A stretch of DNA of 64,000 nucleotides from Sporosarcina ureae (GTDB taxonomy: Bacteria; Bacillota; Bacilli; Bacillales_A; Planococcaceae), in NCBI RefSeq assembly GCF_002082015.1, contig NZ_CP015109.1, forward strand, positions 932,001-996,000, read 5' to 3'. Positions 16,196-24,606 of the stretch are shown in pieces; positions within the stretch are counted from its first letter, which is position 1; each line of letters begins with the position of its first letter. A model generated the notes under the pieces. That model did no database searches. It was given only the letters and a program-made list of their open reading frames with translations, and had not been told where the DNA came from. The position numbers and the translations under genes were made by a program.

Positions 16196-16261
16196 AACCA
16201 GGCTGGCTCTATAAGCGAGCGGTTGGTTGACGGCTTGTGCTGAACAGGTGCCAACCTAGTT
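16196..16261 (-). ncRNA. structured element, copy A (candidate RNA)
   Basis: A 66-base unit bounded by arms AACCAGGCTGGC (16196-16207) and GCCAACCTAGTT (16250-16261). Ten of 12 positions are Watson-Crick and the two remaining C/A positions become G-U wobbles in minus-strand RNA. The arms differ in sequence from copy B, while the interior core (AGCGAGCGGTTGGTTGACGG on the plus strand) is conserved. It lies 45 bases downstream of the anti-sigma gene stop. Confidence 0.5.
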
Positions 16262-16305
16262 TGCGTGGTCGATCGGGCATCACCTCCTTTACAGCCTATA
16301 CTCCA

Positions 16306-17382
16306 TTATTTCTCTACTTTCCATTGTCCAGAGCTCGTATCCCTTCCCATGGTGAACACTTGCTCCACGACACCTTCTCGTCCATATTGATAACGTATTT
16401 CCACTTGATCATCGGCAATCGGGACCGCTTTACGATAGGCCGCCTCAAGGAATAGTTCTCCAACCCGGCTCGATTGAGCAAACACCGAGGACTCAGGCAG
16501 TTTCTCTAGTCCCGTAAGTTGATCATATAAATAGAGATCGAAGTACTGTTCGGGTGTATAATCGCTCTTGAGTTGATCTGTCAGATAATCTATATAGATC
16601 GATTCGGTTTCTTCTTCGGTTGCCACACCGATCAGCTTTCCGTAAATCTTATGAACAGGTGTAACAGTCGCCCCTTGCACAGTATCTTTTGCTGGGAAAT
16701 GGTTCAGTAATAAATATTCTCGGGCGTTCAACAGCTGATCATAGCCCCCAGCAATTGTGACGTTTTGTTCTTTATATTGATCCATCAATTCGGATGATAA
16801 CTGGTGACCGTTAACTTTTAGCTTGCCATCTTTCAATACTACACGATCTCCAGGTACTGCAACGACTTCATAATAGACACCTGTATACGTCGGTAAGTGA
16901 CTATTCGTATTCGTAAATGTTCGGACTATATCGCCTGGTTCATAAACGGAAGCATCGTACAGATCCGCCTTGCGTTCTATAACGGGGTGATACGTATCTG
17001 TGCTCCACTGGAGTGAAAAGGATTCGTCATCGACGTACAATAGACCGTCTACTTTCTTCGCTACAGGTAATGAAGAAAATTCCTCGTAATCAATAGTCGA
17101 TAACTGATCTTTCTTTTGCAAGGCAGAAATTATAGCCATATCGTCAAGTGGATCATAAGGTGTCCCCGGACCCTGATCAGAAGATAGCTGATCATCTGAA
17201 GCTAGATTAAACACTAGCAGCAAGGCGACTACCGGCAGCGCCGCCGTGACTAGCAACGCTTGCCAAGAAAACTGCCGTCTTTGCGAAGGTTGAAGGTTTT
17301 CATGTACCCGCTGTTTGATTCGTCGCTCCTGTTCCGTTGTATCTCCCATCATTTGGTCCAGTTTTCTTTTAAAATCATTCAT
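16306..17382 (-). CDS. membrane anti-sigma-like protein with degenerate signal-peptidase-like domain
   Basis: A 358-residue protein overlapping the ECF sigma gene by 8 bases. Residues 1-38 are charged and cytoplasmic (MNDFKRKLDQMMGD...), about 39-61 form one membrane span (FSWQALLVTAALPVVALLLVF), the rest is extracytoplasmic. The central part (EPGDIVRTFTNTN, YYEVVAVPGDRVVLKDGKLKVNG) closely resembles the beta-strands of type I signal peptidases (GDxV..., VxGxPGD...DGxxyxNG). However, the Ser-Met catalytic motif that should precede it is absent, so it is probably a non-enzymatic S26-fold sensor domain. Position and topology indicate the anti-sigma factor for the adjacent sigma; the S26-like ectodomain is the unusual part. 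Confidence 0.68.
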   Translation of the reverse strand: MNDFKRKLDQMMGDTTEQERRIKQRVHENLQPSQRRQFSWQALLVTAALPVVALLLVFNLASDDQLSSDQGPGTPYDPLDDMAIISALQKKDQLSTIDYEEFSSLPVAKKVDGLLYVDDESFSLQWSTDTYHPVIERKADLYDASVYEPGDIVRTFTNTNSHLPTYTGVYYEVVAVPGDRVVLKDGKLKVNGHQLSSELMDQYKEQNVTIAGGYDQLLNAREYLLLNHFPAKDTVQGATVTPVHKIYGKLIGVATEEETESIYIDYLTDQLKSDYTPEQYFDLYLYDQLTGLEKLPESSVFAQSSRVGELFLEAAYRKAVPIADDQVEIRYQYGREGVVEQVFTMGRDTSSGQWKVEK

Positions 17383-17875
17383 AGGTTTCTACCTCCTCTT
17401 CTGCAAAAAACTCCTTGAGTTGCAACTTGGCTCGGCGTAATCTCGTCTTGACCGTATTTTCATTGAGTCCAAGAAATTCTGCGATCTCTGCAATCGATTG
17501 CTCGTCATAATAATATAAAAGTAACGGCTCACGGTATTTTAATGGCAGCTGGAATAAATGCTTTTCAAGTGAAGCGAGTTGTTCTTGCTCCAATACTTGT
17601 TGCTCGGAGCTTTTGGTCGATACAAAGATTGTTTCGAACACCACATCTTTTTTATGCTTCCAGGAGCGCAAATAATCTTTTGCACGATTAGCGGTCATTT
17701 TAGTTAAATACGTTTTAATAGAAGCTTCATTACGAAACTGATCACTTTTCTGGAAGTACGTAACGAAGACTTCTTGTACGACATCTTCCGCGGTTGACCA
17801 GTTTTTCACGTATAAATAAGCGATTCGTACTAAATAACGCGAATGCTCATTCATTATTTGATCCATTTCATTCAT
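17375..17875 (-). CDS. ECF-type RNA polymerase sigma factor
   Basis: A 166-residue sigma-70 family ECF factor. Region 2 shows YLVRIAYLYVKNWSTAEDVVQEVFVTYFQ (the DVVQEVF motif that contacts core polymerase and the -10). Region 4 shows LPLKYREPLLLYYYDEQSIAEIAEFLGLNENTVKTRLRRAKLQLKE, a classic helix-turn-helix. Downstream and overlapping by 8 bases is its presumed anti-sigma; a polysaccharide deacetylase gene ends 19 bases upstream on the same strand. That order suggests an envelope-stress or cell-wall-modification regulon (inference). Confidence 0.92.
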   Translation of the reverse strand: MNEMDQIMNEHSRYLVRIAYLYVKNWSTAEDVVQEVFVTYFQKSDQFRNEASIKTYLTKMTANRAKDYLRSWKHKKDVVFETIFVSTKSSEQQVLEQEQLASLEKHLFQLPLKYREPLLLYYYDEQSIAEIAEFLGLNENTVKTRLRRAKLQLKEFFAEEEVETYE

Positions 17876-17894
17876 CTGAGCTAATCACTCTCTT

Positions 17895-19184
17895 CTATGG
17901 CCATATCATATCTCCGTCAACATACGTTGCAAAATCCTTAAATGACCTTTTTTCTGTCATACCAAAGCGGTTCACTTCATAATTAGACCATTTCATATTG
18001 GCATACCCTTCGACCGTGGTATAGCCAATCAGTAATCCTACTTCTTTAGCCGCCGCAATAAACTCTTCATTATATTGGCCATACGGGTAAGCGATAGAAA
18101 CGGCTGAAGGTACGTGTCGCAAATTTTCGTGTAAATCTTCAATGATTTCTTCTTCTGTATGTTCGAAAACTAAACCTGCCCCACTTTCTCTTCCTAGTTC
18201 ATGTAATGCACACGTATGGGCTTCGAACTGAAATACATCTTTCATTTCGTGTAGATCCTCTTCATTTAAATACTTTAGTAGTCCTCCTCCATCAAATGCC
18301 GTACCGTCTTTTTCTCTATTGATACGGGCAGAAATAATATGTTGTGGCGAAGTGAATCCATATTGTTTCAAGACAGGATAGGCGTATTCTTTAGAGGATA
18401 ATAAGCCATCGTCAAATGTAATAACTAACGCTTTCTCGGGCACAACGAGTCGGCCTTCCAAGTAATCATACAACTGTTGTGAGGTCAATGTCGTAAATTG
18501 CTCATCTGCCAAATACGCCATTTGCTTTTCAAAACTTTCGAGTGAAATCGTGCTCATTTCCGTCTTCATTTGTTTACGGGGCAGTACTTGGTGATATAGC
18601 AGTACCGGTATCCCTTCGTCCATCGTGACAGTCGACTTATGAATATACCCTGCCCGCTCACCTACTTTGATGAGATACCAGTCCTTTTCTTCCTGTATGA
18701 CAGGGTAGCGATAACCTTCTCTTAATTGAATCAGGATATCACTTTCAAGATTCGCCTCTGTATACACAGGCGTTAGTTCGGCAGTTTTCACAGCGCCCAG
18801 TCGTTCGTTATGTACAGGAGCTTTGATCACGTTCTTTTCTACCTTCGCCTGACCTTTACGAATGAAAGCCGGCATCTTACCTACTCGAATTTCGTAATAC
18901 TCCTCATCTTCTCCTATAAGCGCAACCGCTTGATTGGCTTGTAATTCACCGATTCGGATCAAATTCCCTTGCTTCATATAAATGGGTTGGTTGTTTGATA
19001 ACGTCAACACCTGTTCAAATTCTTTCTCTGTAATGAACGGTTTACTTTGTATAGTTTCTGCAAAAGCTGTAGCTGATTGCTCGTGGAATAATGGCACTTC
19101 ATTCAAATTCCACTTCGCTTCATTACCCATTATAAATAACAGTAAGCTCGCAAGTACTAACAGACAGCTATATATTTTCTTCAT
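17895..19184 (-). CDS. secreted SH3-polysaccharide deacetylase (NodB family)
   Basis: A 429-residue exported protein: signal peptide (residues 1-20), two SH3-like segments (about 50-115 and 125-185, e.g. LTPVYTEANLESDILIQLREG and DWYLIKVGERAGYIHKS), then a NodB deacetylase domain from about 190. IPVLLYHQV opens the domain; VITFDDG carries the catalytic and metal Asp; FEAHTCALHEL gives the metal HTxxxH pattern; SIAYPYGQYNEE is motif 3. It would remove N-acetyl groups from peptidoglycan or another wall polysaccharide. First gene of an apparent operon with the ECF sigma and anti-sigma genes, implying wall modification under that sigma's control. Confidence 0.87.
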   Translation of the reverse strand: MKKIYSCLLVLASLLLFIMGNEAKWNLNEVPLFHEQSATAFAETIQSKPFITEKEFEQVLTLSNNQPIYMKQGNLIRIGELQANQAVALIGEDEEYYEIRVGKMPAFIRKGQAKVEKNVIKAPVHNERLGAVKTAELTPVYTEANLESDILIQLREGYRYPVIQEEKDWYLIKVGERAGYIHKSTVTMDEGIPVLLYHQVLPRKQMKTEMSTISLESFEKQMAYLADEQFTTLTSQQLYDYLEGRLVVPEKALVITFDDGLLSSKEYAYPVLKQYGFTSPQHIISARINREKDGTAFDGGGLLKYLNEEDLHEMKDVFQFEAHTCALHELGRESGAGLVFEHTEEEIIEDLHENLRHVPSAVSIAYPYGQYNEEFIAAAKEVGLLIGYTTVEGYANMKWSNYEVNRFGMTEKRSFKDFATYVDGDMIWP

Positions 19185-19332
19185 GTGAATCCCCCTATTG
19201 TCATTTGCGCACCCTACAGACGGAGGATTTCAGAAAAAGTTTCAAAAGTTTTTAAAAGTTTTTTGGAGATGACCATTGGTACTCAGAACTCAATCGACTT
19301 TTACTGAATTTCTTTACGTTTCCACAATAAAA

Positions 19333-19368
19333 AGCATTCTTTCGCTCTTAGAAGAACGAAAGAATGCT
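19333..19368 (-). terminator. intrinsic terminator of the acyl-CoA ligase gene
   Basis: AGCATTCTTTCG / CGAAAGAATGCT perfect 12-bp stem; minus-strand side followed by TTTTTATT. Confidence 0.85.
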
Positions 19369-19378
19369 CACCACGTGA

Positions 19379-20980
19379 TTAATTCACTTTACGACCTGTT
19401 TTCCCTGCTTTATCCCAGTAATCATCGCGGATTTGTACTTTCAAAATCTTTCCTGACGCCGTTTTTGGAAGTTCTTCCACAAACGTCACGCCTGTTACCG
19501 CTTTAAAATGTGCAAGATTCGATCTTGTGAATTCTATAATATCTTGCTCGGTTGCTTCTGAACCACTCCGCAATACAATATAAGCATGCGGTGTTTCTCC
19601 CCATTTCTCATGTGGCACTGCAATAACCGCAGCGTCTAGAACAGCAGGATGATCATATAGTACACCTTCGATTTCAATAGACGAAATATTTTCACCGCCA
19701 CTGATCACGATGTCTTTCTTTCGGTCAACGATATTGACGTAACCGTGTTCATCTATCGTCCCCATATCTCCCGTCATCATATAGCCGTCACGCAGCACTT
19801 CATCCGTCGCCTCTTTATTCTTCCAGTAGCCTTTCATGACGCCATGACTACGGACTGCGATTTCACCTGTCTGCTGACCATCTTTGGCTACTTCTTCTCC
19901 GTAGTCGTCAACTAAACGAACATCTGCCCCGATCATCGAATAGCCTGCTTTGGCTTTTAACTGAAGCTTCTCTTCATCTGATACATGCTGGACAGTCGAG
20001 CGAATGGTAGAGAACAAACTTAATGGTGAAGTTTCTGTCATGCCATATACTTGAATAAACTCCCAACCAAGTTCTTTTTCGACCCGTGAAATGAATGATG
20101 GTGGCGGAGCGGAGCCTGCTACAATGACTCGAATCTTATGATCGAACGTCGGCTTATGCTCTTCGCAATACTGAAAAATCAAATTCAATACAGCTGGTGC
20201 CATATGCAAGATCGAAACTTTATACTTTTGAATCGCTTCGATGATCGTTTGCGATGACGTTTTACGTAGGCAAATTTGAGAAGCTCCGTTCGCCGTATAA
20301 TAAAATGGTGACCCCCAGCCATTCACATGGAACATGGGTAGCACATGAAGGAGCACATCGTCATCCGTCACACGCAAATGATGCATGGCACTCATCGCAT
20401 GCAAATAGTTATTCCGATGCGTCAGCATAACCCCTTTCGGATTGCCTGTCGTGCCACTCGTATACAGTAAACTGCACACATCATCTTCTTGCACGTCAGC
20501 CCGGTCAAATGGTTCCGTAGTGAAAGATTCAAGCCACGCATCGTAATCTATCGTTTCTGAATCATCTTGTTTGTGATGAACAATAATTTTTTCTACCGTG
20601 TCGAGTGAGTGCTCAATCGGTTGGATAAGATGATATAAATCCTGATCGACAAATAATAATTTCGACTCACTATGATTTAAAATAAATACATAATCTTCAG
20701 GCTTCAATCGTGTATTTAACGGCACCATGACGCCACCTACTTGATAGATCCCATAAAACCCTTCCAGCATTTCAATAGAGTTTCCACATAAATACGCTAC
20801 GTGATTTCCCTTTTCAATACCCAAATCACGTAAACCGCGTGATAACTGATTCACTCGACCGTTTAACTGCTCGTATGTAAAAGAACGACCTTCTTCTCCA
20901 AAAATCGCTTCCTTCCCCCCATACAATGTAACGGCCCGATCTAGAAACTGCGTCAAAACTAATGGAACATTCATCTGCAT
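19379..20980 (-). CDS. acyl-CoA synthetase (AMP-forming), medium/long-chain type
   Basis: A 533-residue ANL-superfamily ligase that activates a carboxylic acid as acyl-AMP and then the CoA thioester. Motifs in order: SLLYTSGTTGNPKGVMLTH (P-loop A3), VLPMFHVNGWG, IQVYGMTETSPL (A5), GYMMTGDMGTIDEHGYV (A7), DRKKDIVISGGENISS (A8), and the C-terminal lysine region LPKTASGKILK (A10). Most similar in pattern to Bacillales fatty-acyl-CoA synthetases of the alkK/LcfA-related group. It stands alone with its own terminator, separate from the acyl-CoA operon at 41-48 kb, which has its own ligase. Confidence 0.88.
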   Translation of the reverse strand: MQMNVPLVLTQFLDRAVTLYGGKEAIFGEEGRSFTYEQLNGRVNQLSRGLRDLGIEKGNHVAYLCGNSIEMLEGFYGIYQVGGVMVPLNTRLKPEDYVFILNHSESKLLFVDQDLYHLIQPIEHSLDTVEKIIVHHKQDDSETIDYDAWLESFTTEPFDRADVQEDDVCSLLYTSGTTGNPKGVMLTHRNNYLHAMSAMHHLRVTDDDVLLHVLPMFHVNGWGSPFYYTANGASQICLRKTSSQTIIEAIQKYKVSILHMAPAVLNLIFQYCEEHKPTFDHKIRVIVAGSAPPPSFISRVEKELGWEFIQVYGMTETSPLSLFSTIRSTVQHVSDEEKLQLKAKAGYSMIGADVRLVDDYGEEVAKDGQQTGEIAVRSHGVMKGYWKNKEATDEVLRDGYMMTGDMGTIDEHGYVNIVDRKKDIVISGGENISSIEIEGVLYDHPAVLDAAVIAVPHEKWGETPHAYIVLRSGSEATEQDIIEFTRSNLAHFKAVTGVTFVEELPKTASGKILKVQIRDDYWDKAGKTGRKVN

Positions 20981-21397
20981 ACCTCCTCATTCTGTTCTAT
21001 TACAATTGTATAGTAAACGTTTTCATTTTACTATATTTTCTATCATTTTAAATTTACCATAAGCCGTATCTTAGTAGAAACATTTTTATACAGCGGTTTT
21101 CATCTATATCATGTTATAAATAAACCTTATAAAACGAGGTTGGGACAGAACAGAAAAAACGTAAGGGGAATGTCCTTTACGCTTTTTTTCTGTTCTTATC
21201 AGTAAATATTTTTTTAGAGTAACAGAGTGTACCGGAACGGAGAAAGGCCGACTCCTGAGGGATCAGCGTGCGTCTTGAGACCCTGGACGGAGCAAAGCGC
21301 AGGAAGCACGCCCCTCGGAAAGCGTGCCTTTCGGAGTGCAGGGAAACGGGGTGAGATAGTTATGTCCCACCCTCGTTTAATTGCATGAACAATAATT
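20981..21397. other. 417-base gap mostly occupied by an interspersed repeat element
   Basis: No gene. An AT-rich ~150-base stretch with the ligase promoter, then the composite repeat element at 21132-21378. Confidence 0.7.
21132..21378. repeat. MITE-like interspersed element, full copy
   Basis: A ~247-base unit bounded by imperfect inverted ends AAACGAGGTTGGGACA and TGTCCCACCCTCGTTT. Inside are a strong hairpin (GAACAGAAAAAACGTAAGG ... CCTTTACGC...TTTCTGTTC, 21148-21196) and a GC-rich core with GCCGACTCCTGAGGGATCAG and GAGACCCTGGACGGAGC. The core resembles a widespread intergenic repeat of Bacillales and a degenerate relative at 36571-36742. It encodes nothing. Confidence 0.7.
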
Positions 21398-21976
21398 CTA
21401 CTTCCCCAATACCCTCTTCACATCCGCCACCAGCAACTCATTGTCTGTATCGCTCATGCCGTTATACTGCTTGACGATCTCTCCATTAGGATTAATTAAG
21501 TAAAAGAAAAAGCTATGCGATCGCTGATCAAGCGCGCCCTTTTCCAGCACGGCCTTAAACGTATCCACCGACATATCTTGAATTTCTTTAAAATTATAAC
21601 CCGTTAAAAACGTCATCGTCCGTAGATCCGCTCCGTAGTCTTTTGCATATTGACGTAAAACTTTCGGTGTATCATTTTCTGGATCAATGCTGAACGAAAT
21701 GATAGGAGGTGTTAAACCGTCATTTTTTAATTCTTCCTGAATACCGACCATATTCGCCGTCGTTCTTGGGCAAACGGTCGTACAGTGCGTATAGGAGAAA
21801 TAAGAAATCCACCAATCGCCTGTCAAATCATCCAAGCTCATTTTCTTCTCATCTTGCGTAATGTATTCGAAATCTGGAATCTTATCTGACCTATTCGTTT
21901 CGATCGTATGGTTGCAGGCACTAAGAAATAGAACGGCTGTCAGTAGGATGAGGACGGATCGTATATTCATAGGCAT
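21398..21976 (-). CDS. Sco1/SenC/PrrC family lipoprotein (copy 2)
   Basis: A 192-residue paralogue of the Sco protein at 11 kb. Lipobox LFLSAC near residue 20; copper motif CTTVCPRT; FSIDPENDTPKVLRQYAKDYGADLRTMTFLTGYNF; distal histidine in DQRSHSFFFYLINP. Here the gene lies downstream of and on the same strand as the second GMC/subunit-3 pair, whereas copy 1 is divergent from its pair. A hairpin separates it from the GMC gene, so it may be transcribed separately or by read-through. Confidence 0.88.
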   Translation of the reverse strand: MPMNIRSVLILLTAVLFLSACNHTIETNRSDKIPDFEYITQDEKKMSLDDLTGDWWISYFSYTHCTTVCPRTTANMVGIQEELKNDGLTPPIISFSIDPENDTPKVLRQYAKDYGADLRTMTFLTGYNFKEIQDMSVDTFKAVLEKGALDQRSHSFFFYLINPNGEIVKQYNGMSDTDNELLVADVKRVLGK

Positions 21977-22007
21977 CTTTCCTCGCTTTACTATGTATGA
22001 AAGAAAA

Positions 22008-22031
22008 GAGAGAGGTTTCGCCTCCTCTCTC
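22008..22031 (-). terminator. hairpin between GMC copy 2 and Sco copy 2
   Basis: GAGAGAGG / CCTCTCTC stem; on the minus strand followed by TTTTCTTTC. Confidence 0.55.
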
Positions 22032-22042
22032 CTCTTGTCGTA

Positions 22043-23803
22043 TTACGCTTTGGCTGTTGCCCCTTGTTGAACTAACTGGCCTCCGCCATTCTCTAAAACC
22101 TTGATCATACCTTCTGCAGCACGATATGCTAGTGCGCCAACTGTTCCTGTAGGATTGGAGCTACCCATAAGTGGGAATGAAGAAGCCCCCACTACGAATA
22201 AATTATCCATATCCCATACTTGTGAATAGTTGTTTACAGCAGATGTCTCCGGGTCGTCTCCCATCACTACACCGCCACCTGTATGGTCAGATAAGGACGT
22301 CTTATCAAATTCCGTTTCCTCTGTAATTTCAGGAACAGTTATATGATCTGCACCCATTTGCTCTAGTAACTCTTTCCCTCTTTGATGAGCGTATCTGACA
22401 ATGTTACGGTCTTGATCATGGAACCTACTCGTGACACGTAGTAATGGATCGCCGAATATATCCGTATACGTCGGATCCAAGTCCATATAGTTTTCACGCC
22501 AAGCAAGGGCACCGTTTTGTTGCTGAACGTCTATCCGACGGTTCGCATAGAAAATGGACTTGTCCTTGAACTCTTTCCCCCAAGATGGAACGTCTGCCGG
22601 AACATGGTTATTCGTAATCGGTCGATCTCCTCTTTGAGACGTACGCAAACAGAAACCATGCAAGAAATCGAGTTTCGTATGATCGAGTTGCTCCACGTTG
22701 AAATCATCCATCGTCACACCAAGTGCACCGGCACCTGCATAGCGATTGAATTTCTTCTCATCGAAGAATCCACGGACACGCGTATGCGTCAAATTACGCT
22801 GGTGAGCAGTCAAGTGGCTGCCGATGACGCCCGTCCCATCTTTCGGATTATATGGCTTGCCGATTTCGGACAACAGCATAAGACGAGTATTCGTGAAGGT
22901 AAATCCGGCCACAACGACTATATCTGCCGGTTGAATGAACTCTTCTCCTGTTTCTGTATCTACATATTTAATACCAACCGCTTTTCCATTTTCATGTACA
23001 ATTCGAACCGCATACGCATGATTGCGCAACTCAAAATTACCACTTTTATATGCTGTAGCTAAAACCGTAGCAATCGGATCGGATTTCGCTCCGAAGTCAC
23101 AGCCAAATGATTCACAAAACGCACAGTACACACACCCGTTGATCGTTTCACCATCCGGGTTCGTATACGTCTCGGATAGGTTAGCGGAAGCGATACGGTA
23201 CGGATGATAGCCTAGTTCTTTTGCCGCTTTCGTAAAGGTGCGAATAATATCCGTTTCTTTCATTGGCGGTGTCGGGTAGTCATCCGAACGCTGCCCTGGT
23301 CGCAATGGATCTGGCTCGCCAGAAATACCGGCAGTTTTTTCAAACTGATCGTAATACTTCTCCAGCTCATCATATGTAATGCCCCAGTCTTTTAATTGCA
23401 TATCTTTCGGAATGATTTTTTCTCCGTACTTTTCCACAGTCTTCGTATGCATTTCGAAATCGGTAGGGAGCCAACGGTATACCATGCCGTTCCAGTGTAC
23501 ACCTGAACCGCCAGTATCCGTACCATTGATCGCATTCGTATCGTTACTTCGGTTAGGTGTCGCCGTTTCGTCCAGTGTATTACGAATCGTCAATGTTTCT
23601 TTGTGCAATTCTTGGAACATGAGTTTTCGCACATCGTAGCGAAGTTCATCTTTTGCACCGACGAAATCTTCTCGTTTCTGCGCTTTCCCTCTTTCTAATC
23701 CGACTACCTTATATCCTTTTTTCGTTAATTCAGCTGCCGCAATGCCGCCAGCCCAGCCTGAACCTACGATGACCGCATCTACTTTATCTAATGTTTTTAC
23801 CAT
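22043..23803 (-). CDS. GMC-family FAD dehydrogenase, gluconate/sugar dehydrogenase large-subunit type (copy 2)
   Basis: A 586-residue paralogue of the GMC enzyme at 12.7 kb. FAD motif VDAVIVGSGWAGGIAAAELTKKGYKVV; GSGVHWNGMVYRWLPTDFE; cysteine cluster NGCVYCAFCESFGCDFGAKSDP; C-terminal FVVGASSFPLMGSSNPTGTVGALAYRAAEG. Notably the active-site histidine of copy 1 (FPHTGNYNPT) is replaced: this copy reads FPLMGSSNPT, so the Asn is retained but the His is not. That implies a changed substrate or an altered mechanism relative to copy 1. It follows its subunit-3 gene by 23 bases. Confidence 0.86.
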   Translation of the reverse strand: MVKTLDKVDAVIVGSGWAGGIAAAELTKKGYKVVGLERGKAQKREDFVGAKDELRYDVRKLMFQELHKETLTIRNTLDETATPNRSNDTNAINGTDTGGSGVHWNGMVYRWLPTDFEMHTKTVEKYGEKIIPKDMQLKDWGITYDELEKYYDQFEKTAGISGEPDPLRPGQRSDDYPTPPMKETDIIRTFTKAAKELGYHPYRIASANLSETYTNPDGETINGCVYCAFCESFGCDFGAKSDPIATVLATAYKSGNFELRNHAYAVRIVHENGKAVGIKYVDTETGEEFIQPADIVVVAGFTFTNTRLMLLSEIGKPYNPKDGTGVIGSHLTAHQRNLTHTRVRGFFDEKKFNRYAGAGALGVTMDDFNVEQLDHTKLDFLHGFCLRTSQRGDRPITNNHVPADVPSWGKEFKDKSIFYANRRIDVQQQNGALAWRENYMDLDPTYTDIFGDPLLRVTSRFHDQDRNIVRYAHQRGKELLEQMGADHITVPEITEETEFDKTSLSDHTGGGVVMGDDPETSAVNNYSQVWDMDNLFVVGASSFPLMGSSNPTGTVGALAYRAAEGMIKVLENGGGQLVQQGATAKA

Positions 23804-23826
23804 TCTGTTCTCCCCTTTCCTATACT

Positions 23827-24606
23827 TTATTTAGGTTGATAATCTGTCAGGCTCACTTGATCCATTTTCACAAACTCATCTTCTTCAATCATATGGGCAT
23901 ATGACGAAATAGCTCCTGGATATTCTTTCATTTTCCAGCCTTTCATATCTCGATTGCCTCCGTATAATGGATCACAATACGCCCCTTCAAGCGTAGTAGA
24001 ACGCAACAATGAGAAGAATCCTTTCGAACTGATGCCTTTGACTTCTACTTTGTCATCTGCAAAGTCCGTCATAATTTCTATTTGCTGATCTTCCGTCGCT
24101 TTGGCGAAATTCGTATCAAATCGTTTTTGACTCTCGGCATCCATGGCGCGTAATCCATTAATGAAAATCTGTCCACGATCGAGACTAGAGTCCGCAGCCG
24201 CTACTTTAGGACCTATAAAAGGACCTTGTCTGTAATCGCCTACATTGGAGCCATAAGGGCCTGCCAGCTGTTTATCGATATAATAAGGAACGCCTAATTC
24301 TATCGCCCCAGGACCGTTATCATCTTCTGGGAAAATTCGCTCCACTGCCTGTTCCAAAATAGCGAAATCGGCTAAACGTGTAAAATACATACGCGCTTCT
24401 TCATAGCGCTTCTCTTTATCGCTTCCTTTGCCAGCAGTCGAATTGGAGTTGGAATCATTTTTAGATCGATTGCTAAACAGACCTCCAAGCAACGCACCAC
24501 CGGCTACACCTCCGACAGCAATTCCTGTGTTTTTGACGAAACTGCGGCGTCCTGGATCGGACACTTCATTTGTGTTCTTCGGGTTGTTCGAATTATGATC
24601 AGCCAT
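23827..24606 (-). CDS. gluconate 2-dehydrogenase subunit 3 family protein, Tat-exported (copy 2)
   Basis: A 259-residue paralogue of the small subunit at 11.9 kb. The ATG at 24606 follows GGAGGACAAGCTA and is preferred over an upstream in-frame start that would add 42 non-homologous residues and bury the Tat signal. Tat motif GRRSFVKNTG then AVGGVAGGALLGGLFS; later ERIFPEDDNGPGAIELGVPYYIDKQLAG and STTLEGAYCDPLYGGNRDMKGWKMKEYPGA. Leads the operon subunit-3 then GMC (then Sco). Confidence 0.88.
   Translation of the reverse strand: MADHNSNNPKNTNEVSDPGRRSFVKNTGIAVGGVAGGALLGGLFSNRSKNDSNSNSTAGKGSDKEKRYEEARMYFTRLADFAILEQAVERIFPEDDNGPGAIELGVPYYIDKQLAGPYGSNVGDYRQGPFIGPKVAAADSSLDRGQIFINGLRAMDAESQKRFDTNFAKATEDQQIEIMTDFADDKVEVKGISSKGFFSLLRSTTLEGAYCDPLYGGNRDMKGWKMKEYPGAISSYAHMIEEDEFVKMDQVSLTDYQPK

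Larger units (their letters stand above)
15898..16305. other. 408-base gap holding the tandem hairpin element
   Basis: Between the helical protein gene and the anti-sigma gene on the same strand. Short frames run through it on the minus strand, but none has a well-placed ribosome site. The dominant feature is the two-copy structured element described next. Confidence 0.6.
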
